DNA of 64,000 bases from Falciphora oryzae (GCA_000733355.1 JNVV01000012.1:523655-587654), one strand, 5' to 3'. Positions 9,930-22,328 are shown, counted from the first letter of the stretch. Notes: generated by a model from the letters alone, not told the origin. Made by a program: numbers and translations.

Positions 9930-10116
9930 AAGTCAGGGTCCTTCTTGTGAAGAAGTTCGGGTCCGCCTCACTGACGAGGAGGTGGCGGTAGAGGTCGGGG
10001 AGGACGGCGCCGTGGAGATGGCGGCAGGTGTAGCTCAGCTGGATCTTGTCGTGCCGGGGAAGGGAGCACTAGATTGCCGCCAGGATCTCCGGGAGAAGCG
10101 TCACAAAAGCCACCAT
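9930..10116 (-). pseudogene. F-box domain N-terminal fragment
   Basis: Reading from an ATG at 10116, the frame begins L-L-P-E-I-L-A-A-I, meets an in-frame TAG, and continues L-P-R-H-D-K-I-Q-L-S-Y-T-C-R-H-L then V-L-P-D-L-Y-R-H-L-L-V. This spacing (L-P-x-E-I-L, D-x-x-x-L-S-x-T-C-R, L-Y-R) is the fungal F-box fold, which docks substrate-recognition proteins onto SCF ubiquitin ligases through Skp1. Only the F-box itself remains; no leucine-rich or WD repeats follow, and the stop inside the domain indicates decay. Confidence 0.45.
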
Positions 10117-10659
10117 GGTTGAATAATCGGGACTGTCTGTGGGTTCCAGCCTGGCCGCAGCTGCACGTAGCATGAAGTAGAGGGATGGACGGGCTTCTGG
10201 CGGCCGACGTCTGGTGTTCTGCGCAGGCCGAGAAGCAAAGTGAATGACATCTCAGATTATACTAAATAGGTAGCCACCGGCTGCCCGGGGCGCACTGACC
10301 CACTGGGCGGGCCGCCGGTGACAGCAATCTGTGGCAGGAGCTACCGGAGAAACACTTTTGCAGCACCCTGTTGAAATATATTGACCATGGTTTAAGATTC
10401 CTTGCAATTTTTTTTTTGCATGTCTGGCAGAGTGTCTTTGTGAGGGGTGGGAGAGGTCATGGCCTTATATACATAACAGGCAGCCTGGTATGGCTCGTGC
10501 TCCCAGTCACTGACCAGGGGCATGTGACATTTGTCATCTCAACACACCCAAGCCACATCAGATGAGCGGCTAGTCTGTGCGAGCCTGTCGTTCGGCTGCA
10601 GCCTGCCGTAAACTGAATCCTCATCTACTTGAGTAGAGGTTATTAACTAAGGAAGTATG
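10117..10659. other. Spacer, nothing recognised
   Basis: No coding signal, shared repeat or RNA gene was seen before the MITE. Confidence 0.4.
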
Positions 10660-10661
10660 TA

Positions 10662-11487
10662 AGTCAAAGCACCCCCTGTCGGAACACCCCCCCTGTTGGA
10701 ACACCCAACCCCACCAAAAACCGCCAAAACACACCCTTTTTAAATTGCAATTAAAAATCGAAAAAAATTCGTATAAAAATTACGTAACCTTCATTATATG
10801 AAATAATGGTTAAATTTTTCATATAAAATATAGTAAAAATGCAAAGCTTACGTAATATGGATTTTTGAATTTTTGAATTGCGAGGAGTGAAACTACATAC
10901 ATTTTACATACAAACACTTTTTTGGGTACAGGTCCACATTTTTGTATGTAATAGCTATAAAATAAATACACCATTAAAAAGAGAAAAATTCGTAAAAAAA
11001 TTGGATATATTATATTATATATAAATATTTTTTTATAAACGTAAAAACTTTAACGTTTAATTTTAGGTAAAAAATTTGTTAGTAACAACTTTTATAACAA
11101 TATTTTACTATTATAAAAAAATATTTATATATAATATAATATATCCAATTTTTTTACGAATTTTTCTCTTTTTAATGGTGTATTTATTTTATAGCTATTA
11201 CATACAAAAATGTGGACCTGTACCCAAAAAAGTGTTTGTATATAAAATGTATGTAGTTTCACTCCTCGCAATTCAAAAATTCAAAAATCCATATTACGTA
11301 AGCTTTGCATTTTTACTATATTTTATATGAAAAATTTAACCATTATTTCATATAATGAAGGTTACGTAATTTTTATACGAATTTTTTTCGATTTTTAATT
11401 GCAATTTAAAAAGGGTGTGTTTTGGCGGTTTTTGGTGGGGTTGGGTGTTCCAACAGGGGGGGTGTTCCGACAGGGGGTGCTTTGACT
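10662..11487. mobile_element. Fold-back MITE with about 377-bp terminal inverted repeats, TA target duplication
   Basis: The left arm (10662 to about 11038) and the right arm (about 11111-11487) are near-perfect reverse complements separated by about 70 bp. The ends read AGTCAAAGCACCCCCTGTC and its complement, and a TA dinucleotide flanks each side (10660-10661 and 11488-11489), the target duplication of the Tc1/mariner-pogo superfamily. The subterminal parts contain a direct repeat of a GGAACACCC-type word; the interior is very AT-rich. No transposase is encoded, so it is non-autonomous. The arms differ at only a few positions, so the copy is young or protected from RIP. Confidence 0.85.
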
Positions 11488-11489
11488 TA

Positions 11490-11859
11490 TATAGTCCTGA
11501 GTATGCAATTTCCATGCGGCAAATAGGTTAATGAGATCGCTCAACACAGCCACTGTGCCCGGTCAGCCCTTTTCGTTGCGAAGCCTCTCCATCCACGTGA
11601 ACCCTACCCTGGGGTCCAACAACTGTAGGGCTCCCCGCGAAGACGAGGCCGCCTGGATGGAGCTGCCGGCTTAACAAGCAGACGACGGGATGGTTTGCAG
11701 AGCACAAGGTGCAAAGAACATATATGAATTAAACAAGGCCAAGGGCTAGGTAGGGCGGTGATTTTTCTTGCAACATGTCGGTCCTGTCAGCTCCCTTGAT
11801 TAGCAACATTGAAAGACCGATTTTCAATTAACCCACACGCAGAACCCCAACAGGCTCGC
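11490..11859. other. Spacer between MITE and 7TM gene 2
   Basis: Contains the 3' flank of the minus-strand 7TM gene; no other feature was recognised. Confidence 0.4.
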
Positions 11860-13646
11860 CTAAAACATGTCCCTGACGTTCCTCTCCGGCGCCTCCTCCA
11901 CCGAGACCGTGATGTCTGTCCTCCTCGTGATCTGGGGTGACGACCCGAAGTGAGGGCGCTCCTCAGCCCGCTGCATCATCGCCTGCTCGTCGCTCGACCG
12001 CTCCACTCCCGCCGTAACCGTCGACGACAAGCTGGGCGAGGCCGTCGACGTGCCGCGGTGGAACCCGGCCCCGACCCCGCCGCCGCCGCCGCCACCACCA
12101 CCACCACCGACATGGCTGCGGTCGCTGAGGGTCGCTTTCTTGTACAACTCGAAGGCGAAGTCGGGCCCGTCGTCGTCCCCGCCCAGCGTCGTGGTCTGGG
12201 GCATGACGGAGCGGCGGCCCTTGCCGCCGAGGCCCGGGCGCAACGACCCCGGGCGCCCGTACACGGCGTCCGCCGTCGGCTTGCCGCCGCTGCCGTATCT
12301 GTTCGTGCTGGCCAGCATGCGCGCGAAGAGCGGCTTTAGGCACGGGATCGACCCCGCGATGATGGCGACCGCGATCTCGGCAGTGTACCTGAGACGAAGG
12401 AGAGAGAGACATGTCAGTAGGAAGTTCCCCGTGGGAGAGCAGTCAGTCCATCCGGTTTCCGGACGAAAGGACGCCCGAGAGAGCAAGGGGAGAGATCCCA
12501 TCCATACCAGAGCGTGATGTCCGCGCTATCCCACATGTAGTCTCCGCGCGTTCCCCATTTCGTCAACGCGATCGTCTTCTTGATGGCCGCGGCTACGGTG
12601 CTAAGACAAAAAAGAAAAAAAGAGAAAGGTCAGCAACTGCAGGTGGCGGGTCACGCGAGGATACAAAGGTAAGAACCGGGCGGCGGCGGCGGCGGCGGGG
12701 CTGTGTACTCACAAGAATCCAAGGGACAGGATGGCCATGATGGCGGCCTTGACGCGCCAGTTCATCTGGACGTTCCACAGCATCGGGATCGGCAACACTG
12801 CGAGACAGAAGTCGGAGACGACGGTGAAGGACGAGTTGGTAATGCCGCTCGCGACGAGGGCGCTGGGCGGTATGCAGGTGCCGCCTCCGGGCAGGTTCTT
12901 GTTCCAGATATACTCCATAGGGAAGCACTGGAAGAGTGTTTGGACTTTTTGTTGGGGGAGGGGAGCGCCAGTTTTCAGGCCTTGTCAGCATCATGCCGTG
13001 GAAGAGCGGACGTCGGGTAGACTCACGAGCAAACACAATGACCAAAACTATATTCAGGCTAATAAGGAACCACAGGAACCATTTATAGCCCTTGGAAGGG
13101 GCGAACCGGAGGAGGAAGTGGCAGACGCTAAGCCGGGCCAGCGTTAGTGCGACCAAGCAGGTCGGCTGGGTGATGAAGTTGAGGTGGGTGGCCTCCATAA
13201 AGTCTTGCGGCGAGATGTATTCGATGTGGCGGCCGGCTCCCAGCTTGACCTCCTCGATAATCACTCCGGTCATCGCCGTAAGGACGAGCTGTGGTTCGCG
13301 TGGGCACCCAAATGACTAGGAGTCAGACATGAACAGGGAGGAAAGGCGAAGGAGGGACGGTAGAGAGGCAAGGGAGAGAGGAACAGAGAGCACATACCGC
13401 CGCGAGTATCATCAGATAGTCGTCCATGGCGAGAACGTGGACGAACTTGCAGCGCACGAAGACGCGCAGGGCGACTATGGCCAAGGCGAAAGCGGTCATG
13501 GAGACACACGTCGCCGTTAGCTCGGCCCCACGGTTGTCGTCTGGCCGCTCGCCCGGCAAGTAGATTTTGAAGGGAGAAGGGGCCGCAGTCGCACTGGGAA
13601 GCGGCGCGGTCGCGGTCGCGGCCGCGGTCGAGCTGCTGCTGGCCAT
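11860..13646 (-). CDS. Fungal rhodopsin-domain (PTH11-like) seven-helix membrane protein, paralog 2
   Basis: Five exons give 454 residues: 13398-13646, 13027-13288, 12713-12944, 12508-12600, 11860-12388. All four introns (109, 82, 112, 119 bp) have GT...AG ends. Motifs in order are F-K-I-Y-L-P-G-E-R, L-R-V-F-V-R, M-D-D-Y-L-M-I, G-R-H-I-E-Y-I, L-S-V-C-H-F-L-L-R, M-E-Y-I-W-N-K with P-G-G-G-T-C, A-V-L-P-I-P-M-L-W-N-V-Q-M-N-W-R, and W-Y-T-A-E-I with S-I-P-C-L-K-P-L-F. The tail is about 170 residues with a glycine run (coded at about 12068-12108) and a conserved end, T-V-S-V-E-E-A, also found in paralog 1. Proposed role: orphan membrane receptor or sensor. A longer start at 13952 is possible, but the paralog supports 13646. 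The three internal exons have the same lengths (262, 232, 93 bp) as in paralog 1. Confidence 0.88.
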
Positions 13647-16600
13647 TATGAGTCGCGATGCCAGGCAGGCTTCGTCATCAGCATAAGAAGACGAAGAGGG
13701 GAAGCCAAGCAAGCCCGAGCGTAGGGCTCCCCAGGCAGAGAGGTAGCTTGCTGGTGGTCGTCGGACCAGCCTCCTAAACGAAACTTCGTCCCTCGGCCGG
13801 GGCGGGGCTTCGAAACTCCTGGGAGAAAAAAAAATGGCGTGTGCGTAGCGCGTGTAGTTAGCCCGGAGGAGAAAAGGGCCTATAACTAGAGAGCGCGCAG
13901 CGGAAAAGCAACAAACAAAGGCGCCGGTCAAAACTGACGTGGAGAGCCGCATGCGTGACTGGGAATGGGATCGACGCGAATTTATATACCTACTTAATAC
14001 ACTTTCTGCTTAATGATCCACCGGCATCCCATCTGTCGGCTTATTTGTCTGGTAGGTACGGTACCATCGAACAGTTCCGCCAGAATAGGCAGGTGGCCCC
14101 CTTATCCCCTTCCCATGTTGGCCCTGCCAAGCAGTCTGATACGCTTTACTTGATCGGGCCGCACTCGTTTCTTGCATCGGCGTCCACTCTGTCATGGCGC
14201 CTTCCCGCTGTGGTTGTCAAAGAGCCCGTGTGGGATCATATAAACATATTGGGAAAGGCCTCCTGCGGTGTGATAGCCCGAGCGAGGGGCCGGGGAGGGG
14301 CTCCTGCGCTAGCCAGAAAGCATTCGGCTGAACACGTGGTGGCACATTCCCCGTCTAGTGGCCGCAACACCGGCAGCTGTTCTACGGCGTAAGACGCAAG
14401 CGTTGTTCAGTAGACTAGACTAGGGCCAGAATGCCCACCAAAGGCGGGCCTCGTCAGTCGTGTCGAAGCATGGCGCTCCCGCTCCTGGGATGAGACCCCT
14501 GGCCATGCTAGCCTGCTTGCTTCTAGCCGATGCTGACGGCATACCTTGAGAAATCGCATGCAAATTTGGGGCCATGACAGGACGTGCAGGGGTCGCCAGG
14601 GGTAAAACCGCATTCCCACATCCAGATATGAGATCCAACACTTCCTTGTTGCGTCCCGCCACGGTCCTCTCGAGTCGGTCGCATTTCGCGCCCTGTTTTG
14701 CTTGCTTCCCTGCCAGCCACGGCTGAAACTACTGCGCCGTGACCAAGGGAAAGGGAGGAAAGAACAAGAGAGTGGAAAAAGGAGGGGGGGAGGGTCGGTT
14801 GCTAGGGTCGTCGTATTTCCGGCGCTTGAGCACGTTCCGCCACCACCTTGCCCTCTCCGTTGTTGTCTCCCCCCGAAGACGTACGCGGTAGATGCGCGCT
14901 GCGACCGCGACACAATCTCCTGCCGGATCGGGAATTTTCTCCTTCCTCTTCTTTTCTTCGACGAATACCCCTCCCCCCAATGTTCGCAAAGCTCTGACGT
15001 GCGCAACCTGTCAGGCCTTAGCGAGATATTCTCGCCGTTGGCACATTATGTAGCGCGGGCAAGGCGATCCACAAGGACCGGGGCCTGGTCGGGAAAAGCA
15101 CGAGCGGACTGCCTGGTGAGCCCTAGCACCAGCCCGCAGGGCAAAACAAGGGGCACTGCAAATCATAATACCACCAAGTACTTGGCGACACTCATTTTGC
15201 TATAATCAATCCGACCAAAGGTGGTTCTTTTCCGATGAAAAAGGGTCCGGTGTAGAATCGAAAAGCTATGTCATCATTCTTCCAACTGTCGACAGGTGTT
15301 ATTTGGATTTGGGTACGAAATCGCTCCGGCATACATGGGAAAGTCTTTGGTGTGCCATGTATTCCTTGATTTTGCTCTCCACCGTCTCCATCTGCATTTG
15401 CAAGGCAAGGTTTTTCGTCGTCGCACCCCGAAAGTAATGGTAAAGCGACCGGGCATCGGGTTGTTGCGCCGGAGAGGCAAATCAATAGCCCGGTTTTCTC
15501 GATGGACTGCCACCCTGCCACGGTATTGACCCCCAGACCATGCCGCAATCCCGGCATTGTCCTTCATCTTCTCATCTCCGGATGCCAGGCCACACGAGGG
15601 CGCCGCCTGATCGATTTACGAAGTTATCAATTCAGTCCAATTATATCGTCCGTTCGTGCTGAGCGTTTGCCTTTCCGCCCCGAACATGTTCTGCTCCAGA
15701 GTCCCTAACAAGAACCAGCCCGAAATCTGAACTGTTTGTTAGTCTGGCCGGGGGGTGTGGGCGGGGAAGGCATCCTCAGTTGGCGGCGAACCAGGATCGG
15801 GGCCCAGAGGAAGGAGAACGTCACTTGTTTTCCCCGCTTGCGACCCCTCCGCAGGCTCCCGTTTCGCAATCGCCGGTTCCTGGCCTAACTCTTGCTCGTC
15901 ATGTGATAGCCACATGTTTTCGGCTCGCCTCCTACACGGCTCCTACTCGCATAGAACAATTTGGACCTCGGGAGATACTGGCTTCCCTCGCAAATGTGGT
16001 GGATCGGCCGCGGGAGTGCACAAGCTGAGAAGCCGGACACTCTGGACTAGTTTACGTAGTAGGTGGATCCTAACCCCACACGTGCCCCAGCAGCCCAGCT
16101 GATTACGGCGGTCCACAGCAGGCTGCATGTCAGCTGTCGCGCACGGGCTTCCAGCTGCAAGGCCCAACAACGTGCATGCATACGGCGACACGTGCACCCC
16201 GCCAAAAAAAAAAAAAAAAAAAAAAATTGCTCCTTTTTTCCACGCACCCAACGCCCGCCTGAGGCGCCGATTTTTTTGGTGGGGGTGACGTGCTACAGTA
16301 GGTGTGATTGATTTACACCTGCACACGCTGGTCCATTATCCGCCTGTCGATTGCCGCAGGACACGGCAGGGTGTGGGCCCTTACTGACCAAACCAGGGAA
16401 TCTCATCGCGAGTCCCACGCTTGCGCGGCCTGGTGTGGGTGGGGACGGAACGACTGACCCAGGCGCAGAGCCAATAAATGCCACAGTCCTCTGCGCGGCA
16501 TGGTCCTTTTAAGTGCCGGTGGCCCGCGGAGGGCTACAGTCGTTCAAAGGGGTAAAGCGCCCCTGCGGACACACTGTTTGTTGTTGCGACCTTGGGGGTA

Positions 16601-17206
16601 CGGATCATAGGGCTGGGAGTTGCCCGCGTTGCGATGTGCCGCTTTGTGAGAATAACTTTTATTGGTACTCGTATTTGGGGTGTGCGGACCGGCGGTGCTA
16701 TGATTGAAGTACCACAGAAAGTAAAGAGCTTGATTGGTCCGCGTGGCGGGATCTCCAGATTGATACCCACCAGCATTCAACGGGGTACGATCGATTGGCT
16801 CGGCTTGGCGTCGCCTGCGTTCCGCGACCGGGAACTGGGGTCCTCCAGGCTCTTGTCAGCAATTTATAGCTTGTCGGATCCATGGTCAGACGCTCTGACC
16901 ACAATAAAACGCAAACTACCACGCACCCATCCTGGCCGGCCGTGCTGCTTATATCTTTTGTTTTTTCTTTTTCTCTCGAGCGCCCTCACGGCGCCCGTCA
17001 TCCCATCGCCGCTGCCGCAAGGACACGCGCGGACGAGCCAGCAGGAGGCGCGTGCACCGATATAGTATCGTCAGATCAGATCACGCCGAGATTTGGTTGC
17101 ATCTTCCTTTTGATGGCAAGCCCTGCCGTGGCGTGCATTGACCAACGGACTGACCACAAAAGCAATTATATGGACGTAGTATGGGGAAGTGGGGACGTGC
17201 CCCGGG
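13647..17206. other. Long gene-poor region
   Basis: Apart from the presumed promoter and leader of 7TM gene 2 (13647 to about 14000), no domain, RNA gene or shared repeat was recognised in 3.5 kb. Many overlapping open frames exist in both strands because the DNA is GC-rich, with none preferred. A 23-base A run lies at 16204-16226. Gene fragments too decayed to read cannot be excluded. Confidence 0.4.
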
Positions 17207-17372
17207 TGATAAAGACTCCTAGAGGGGGAACGTCTGTATCGTATAGGTAGGTCCAAGATAGAGTACAAGGGAGAGATCCGGCCGTGGGCCGGGCAGGCAG
17301 AGATAATCTCTGTACGGGACCCACTCCCCTTATCACCAAATAAGGGCCGGACCCCGTTCTCTGCAAGCCGAG
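17207..17372 (-). repeat. Partial LTR of gypsy family 2
   Basis: The segment starts TGATAAAGACTCC and matches the reverse complement of the intact LTR at 36142-36357, including GTATCGTATAGGTAGGTCCA and the hairpin CCCTTATC/GATAAGGG. Homology stops after GCAAGCCGAG, so about 45 bp of the LTR is missing. It is a truncated solo LTR. Confidence 0.7.
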
Positions 17373-17936
17373 GCTGTAGGGAAAAGGGGCTCGGGCAGAT
17401 CTTTCCCCGGTTTATTAATTTTCGGGTGCTGTCTCTCCCAAAGCTGGCCGGAGAGCGAGCGGCTGCGAGAAGCGAGGGAACAAAGCACAGATCTAAAGGG
17501 CTCGCAAAAGGCCAAGTTCTCAGGGTCTACTATAGGGCGTTGGTCCAGCCTGTGTAGTTGCTGGGCCCCACCGCGACGACTTTCACACGCGTCCGCGCAC
17601 GCTCAAGCCTTCAACCAGCTCCGTCGCCTCCGCAACCTGACGATTGCGGCGCTTCCGGTCACTGTTGCCTGCTACAAACAACGGCTCCTAATTCCTTTTC
17701 CCCTTGAAGCATATTCCGTGGCCGTTTAGCACGCCACGGGAAACCTGGCAACCTTACGTCTTTCCAAACCGGAGTCGGCGAAGGATCGCGCAGACCATCG
17801 GCTTCTAAGGCCTAGGCGTGCAACCAAATTGCTTGACCAAGCGAATCCCAGGGTCAATCGCTGGGGTTCATTCTTTATTCCCATTGACCACGGCGAGTCA
17901 AGTTTGCAGACCTTGTATTAAAGCGACTGTAGGGCA
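17373..17936. other. Spacer before the LINE, nothing recognised
   Basis: No coding or repeat signal; this is the sequence into which the long LINE inserted. Confidence 0.4.
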
Positions 17937-18195
17937 AGAGAGAGAGAGAGTATATTTAACGTCATTATATCGGGATCTACCAGTCCCTGCCTCCCAAGGG
18001 GCATATGACGTGCTAGCGCTACCTAAGCTTAACACTAGGCTACATGTTGCTATTAAGGCGGCTAGCAGATTAAACCCGAAAGCACACGGAAATCGGGCCG
18101 CATTCCGGCGCTCCTTGTTAGTGAGCGGGCGATCGGCGGTGGGGCGTATATATATACGCCGGGGCGTTGTGAAGCGCTGCGAGTGGTAGTGGTGC
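17937..18195 (-). repeat. 3' tail of LINE A with TC/GA microsatellite
   Basis: This conserved tail block is shared with 1373-1580, 5621-5860 and 30591-30840. On the plus strand it starts with a GA run and continues TATATTTAACGTC; in LINE sense it is the very 3' end, where other LINEs carry poly(A). Its repeated presence at element termini with variable 5' truncation shows it is the priming end for reverse transcription. Confidence 0.75.
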
Positions 18196-18389
18196 TGTCG
18201 GCCGGCGGGTGTGCCGGAAAAGGGGGCAAGGCCGGGTTGGGCGGGAGGGTCCTTGGGACCTCCCCTGGGCCCGGCCGGAGGTGCGGGGGACTAACGAGCC
18301 TACTGTTAATCCTAATAGTATAAAGGAAAAGTGAAAAATGCAGAGGAAAAAGGAAAATAGGTTATATGCGGGCTATTTAAGCCCTGTTA

Positions 18390-21300
18390 CTACCGCCTAG
18401 CGATAGTGTAATAGTTGGTAGCTTTAACGAACGAAGCAAAAAGGAAAGGCTTTTGCAGTAACCGTTTCCAATATCCGGGCCTATCAAAAGCCGGAGAAGG
18501 GTCCGTTGTAGGCCACTTGTTTTTTGCCGCCTTAGCCAGCCTGTAATATACAGGGTGGGAGGGGGACTTATTTTTTCCGCAGCGGCACGGGTTGTCGTTT
18601 TCGTGTTGGAACTTTCGGTGGTACCAGTCGAAGTCCCCGTGGCCCGTGCGCGCGGCTATTAGCCGTTGTAATACTTTCCGGTGCAGCTGTAAAGCTTCGG
18701 GTGCGGGCCGTGGCACCGGCGGGAGGCCTATAGCCTTATACCGGTCCGGGAGGTTGTTTTCAAACCAGGTGTTTCGGGCGTCGCGGGCTATTTTTCGGGC
18801 TGCAGCCTTTATTCCGGCTACTGTTGGTTTGGAGTGTTGGGGTATCGGCAAAGCCGATCCCAATTTTGCTTCGGTATCAGCTTTTTCGTTCCCGGGGATT
18901 CCCGTGTGGCCCGGGGACTAACGGACGTGTACCCGGTATTTATCCATAAAGTAATGGACTTCTTTAAAGGCCCCTTGTAAGCTGTCGGGGGCCGTGCTTA
19001 AAAAGCCGTTAGCCGCCGAGGTGTTATCGAGGCATAGGTGGAAAATGCAGTTGCGGAAGCTCCAAACGGCTTTACGGAGGCCCATCCGGCCCTTTTCCGC
19101 TTTACCGTCGAACATTTCCGCCGGGTGCGCTAGCCGGCCGTGCCCGGAGAGTTTGCGTTGGCCGGTTTGGTGGATTACCTAGCCGTAACCAACTGCCCCG
19201 TTTTCCGCTTTAAACCCGTCGCTATATATTATAACGTCGGTGGGGGGGAGGGTGCGGAGCTACGCTATAAATGCTTTAGTAGCTGCTTGCTTTTTTTGTG
19301 TGGTTACCGTAAGCCCCGTATATTTATAGGGGAGGTAAGCCGGGCGGGTGCACGCTGGAAGGAGTCCGGCCGTCCTTTGCAGCGAGGTCGTAAGCTTGCT
19401 AGGCAGGCCTGCCCTAGGCCGCCGGGCGTTAAAAATCGGCTTAGCCGCTGCGGCCAGGGGGTAATCTTCCGGAACCGTTTTTATGCGAGCCGCAAAACGG
19501 AAGCGGGCTTGTTCTAAAAGCACTTCGGCGTTAGGAATGCCGGATTCGTAATGCAAAGCGTTTGTTGGTATGGTTTTCCAAGCTGGAACTATTGCCCGGA
19601 GGGACGTTTGTAAGGCTTTATTAACCCGTTTAATTAAATAGCCTTGCCGGGTACTTTGTTGTTATGCCGGTTTGTACGGGTGTGGTTTAATTTTACCTTT
19701 ATATTATATTTCGGCCCCGTATAAACCCGTAGGGATTATAACCGTTATAACGGCTTTATGAACCGAATGCGCCGGTATCCCCTTTATCGAATTCGTAAGC
19801 CCCCGGAGGTGGTTGGTAACGCTTTGGGCTTTTGCAACCCTATGGTTAACGTGAGGGCTAAAATTGAGCCGTTAATCGAAAAGGACCTCTAACCACCGTA
19901 GAGCTCCTGTAGCTTGTTGTATGGTAAGGCTTTCCGCCGTAACCGCTGGGGTTGTGGGGATTTTCCGCTTAGAGAAATGCATAAGCTCGCATTTCCCCAG
20001 GTCGAAAGCCACTTTATTAGCCCTTCCCTAACGAAGGATTTCCGTTACCGTAGCCCCTGCTTTACGGGAGCACTCCTTCGGGGTGCTTCCCGTTACGCAA
20101 ATGCTTATATTGTCCGCATATCCGTACCTAACCGCTTTTGCTTTAGGTAGGATTTCGGCCATATAAAGTATAAATAGGACCGGTGATGCCGGTGACCTTT
20201 GGGGTAGCCCGTAATCCGGGGAAAAAGGGGGAGCTGTAGCGTTTTCAAACGCACATTAACCACCTTGTTTTTTGCGAAAGATGATACTTATCGTACGAGC
20301 GTTGGGTCCCACTTTTGGTCCAATAGCTTCCGGAGGAGCCTCCAGCGGAGTACGGCGTCGAAAGCCCTTTGTACGTCTATAGTGACGAGGGCGGCCGTTT
20401 TGCCCTTTTGGAAAGCCCGTTTCACCTTATGGGCTACGCACGCCGTTAAATCGGTGGCGGCCTTTTTCGGGGTAGCTCCGGCGTGTTGCGGGGCTATCAG
20501 CCCGTGCTATAACGCGAGGGATGCTATCCGCGAAGCTATTAAACGCTTTAACCCTTTCCCTAAATACGGGAGCAGGGCTATCGGGCGGTAGGATTTTAAA
20601 TCTGTTATATCTTTTTTATTCGGTTTTTTTAGTATTACTACTTTCGCGGTGCGGAAGGGGCCCAGGTAGTGCCCGGCTTTAAGGCATGCTTTGAAAAGGG
20701 CCCTAACGTATTCCTTTATTGCCGGCTATGCCGTTATAAGCAGCTTAACCGATAGGGAGTTAACGCCTGTGGCCGTATTTGCCGTGCCTATAGTGCATTT
20801 CCGGCATTTTTCTAACGGGACGTGAGGGTTTTACGGGAGTTGTGTGGTTCCTTAAAGGGCTTTTTGCTGTAACGGGTCCTCCTGTAGGTCATCCTCCGCC
20901 GTAAACCTACAGAGGATTTTGCGGCCTAATGCTTCCGCTTTATCCGCTGGGGCTATTATAACCTCCCCGTTAATATTTAACGGAGGAAGCCGTATAGCAA
21001 GTGCGAGTTTATGCCATTTTATAGCTCGGTATAGCGTTTCCGGGGAATCGACTTTTTTTAGTACGTTTGCCTAGTGCTGTTTTTTAGCCGCCCGGACCGT
21101 TGCCTTTAAAACGTGAGCTTTGGCCGTAAAAAGCCCGCCGTTTGCTATGGCTTTTGTAAGGTTCCGTTGTGCGTTGGCGCATTTTTCGTTCCATTACAGT
21201 TGGCTTTTTTTTCGGCTTTAGGCCCCCGGCCGAAAGCAACTAACGCACCTTTTAGTAGGCTTATTAGTATTTCGGCCGCTCTATTTAGGTAGCCCGTAAT

Positions 21301-22060
21301 ATGCGAGCTTCCAAATGGCGGTAGGCCGCCGGCCCCGGTTGCTACCGCGTTTGCGAATATTGGAAGTTTGTCGTTTGTTAAAGTAATTCGCTGGTAGTTA
21401 AGGACGGCGTTATTAGGGTTGGGGATTTCGATCCGAATTGTACGGTGATCCGAATTGGTTGCTAGTAAAGGGTCGATTTCCGCTGTCGCTAAGGGGGCGT
21501 TGGAAAAGGTAAAATCTAATACGCCCCTGTTGTTATGCGTAGGTTGGCTTAAGTTAGTAAGTAAAAGGAGGTTGTAAGTATCTGCCTATTGGGCTAAATC
21601 CTGGCTCCTATTCCTATTACCTTTAACCGGGTTCCACCCCGGGGACCTTGCGTTAAAGTCCCCGGCTATAATGCATTTTGCCGTTAGGCATTAACGCAAT
21701 AAAAGGTCCAACGAGGGTTCCGAAGGGTTCCTTAAAAGCCTATATACGTTAACGAAGGTGCATTTAGCAACGGTAAGCCAAAGGAAATCCCGGGTGTTGC
21801 CTGCCGGCCGGTCCGCTACCGGCCGGAGCCCCGGGTCCTTTCGCACGTAGATGATTACCCTAGGTCTGGTTTGGTCGTCGTACCAACTATTTACCGGGGT
21901 AAATAGCTCGTACGACGGGTAGGTGCAAAGCATTAGCTTCCTTTTCTACGCGGTAGGGGGCTCCTGCATTAGCACCACGTCGATATTTTGGCTTTAAGAT
22001 AATTAAAGCAAAGTAACCGCCGCCACCTAGTTACGTTGAACGTTCGCTTAGGCGGCGGTT
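18390..22060 (-). pseudogene. LINE A ORF2: endonuclease, reverse transcriptase, RNase H
   Basis: In order: an apurinic-like endonuclease start (N-I-D-V-V-L-M-Q-E-P-P near 21980) with a well-preserved block at 21933-21691; reverse transcriptase with Y-A-D-N at 20109-20120 where active enzymes have Y-A-D-D; RNase H with Y-S-D-G-S-K, L-D-N-T-S-A-A-N and W-S-P-G-H-T-G-I-P-G-N-E-K-A-D; and a C-terminal C-R-C-G-K-N-K-S-P-S-H motif near 18560. ORF2 carries out target-primed reverse transcription. Many in-frame stops replace Gln or Trp, and the catalytic Asp to Asn change is also a G-to-A transition. Frames must be followed across stops; the product is certainly not made. Confidence 0.85.
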
Positions 22061-22328
22061 AGGGCGCGGCGGCGTTCGGGGCGAAGCCCCGGGCGCCGGG
22101 CCCTATTACCATGCGCTTGTTGTATCCGGTTAGCTATTGGCATACGTAAAAGCGGCGTCGGTATATTAGGGGCTTTAGCCTTATGGTTGTTGGCCGGCGG
22201 GTGCGGCGGCCTTTTCCGAAGGGTTTCCGGTTATTTCGGCAACCTTTTCGGGTTCGGGAAGGTTTACTTCTATATTCGCTCATATTTCGTATTGGTTATT
22301 GGAGCAAACCTTAGGCCTTTTAGCAAGG

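Noticed and set aside
11076..11330. 84-codon frame inside the MITE
   Set aside because: It spans the loop and part of an inverted-repeat arm; the Phe/Tyr/Ile-rich product reflects AT-rich DNA.
6512..13646. A secondary-metabolite cluster (MFS, SDR, 7TM genes)
   Set aside because: There is no backbone synthase, the SDR is truncated, and the spacers are full of unrelated debris.
16204..16226. 23-base A run as a retrogene poly(A) tail
   Set aside because: No coding remnant precedes it in either orientation and no target duplication could be found.
17818..18189. Conserved V-Y-L-T-S-x-x-R-D-L-P-x-P-A-S peptide as a small gene repeated four times
   Set aside because: It is always antisense at LINE 3' ends, next to the microsatellite, with no start codon or stable frame end; it is the LINE tail read backwards.
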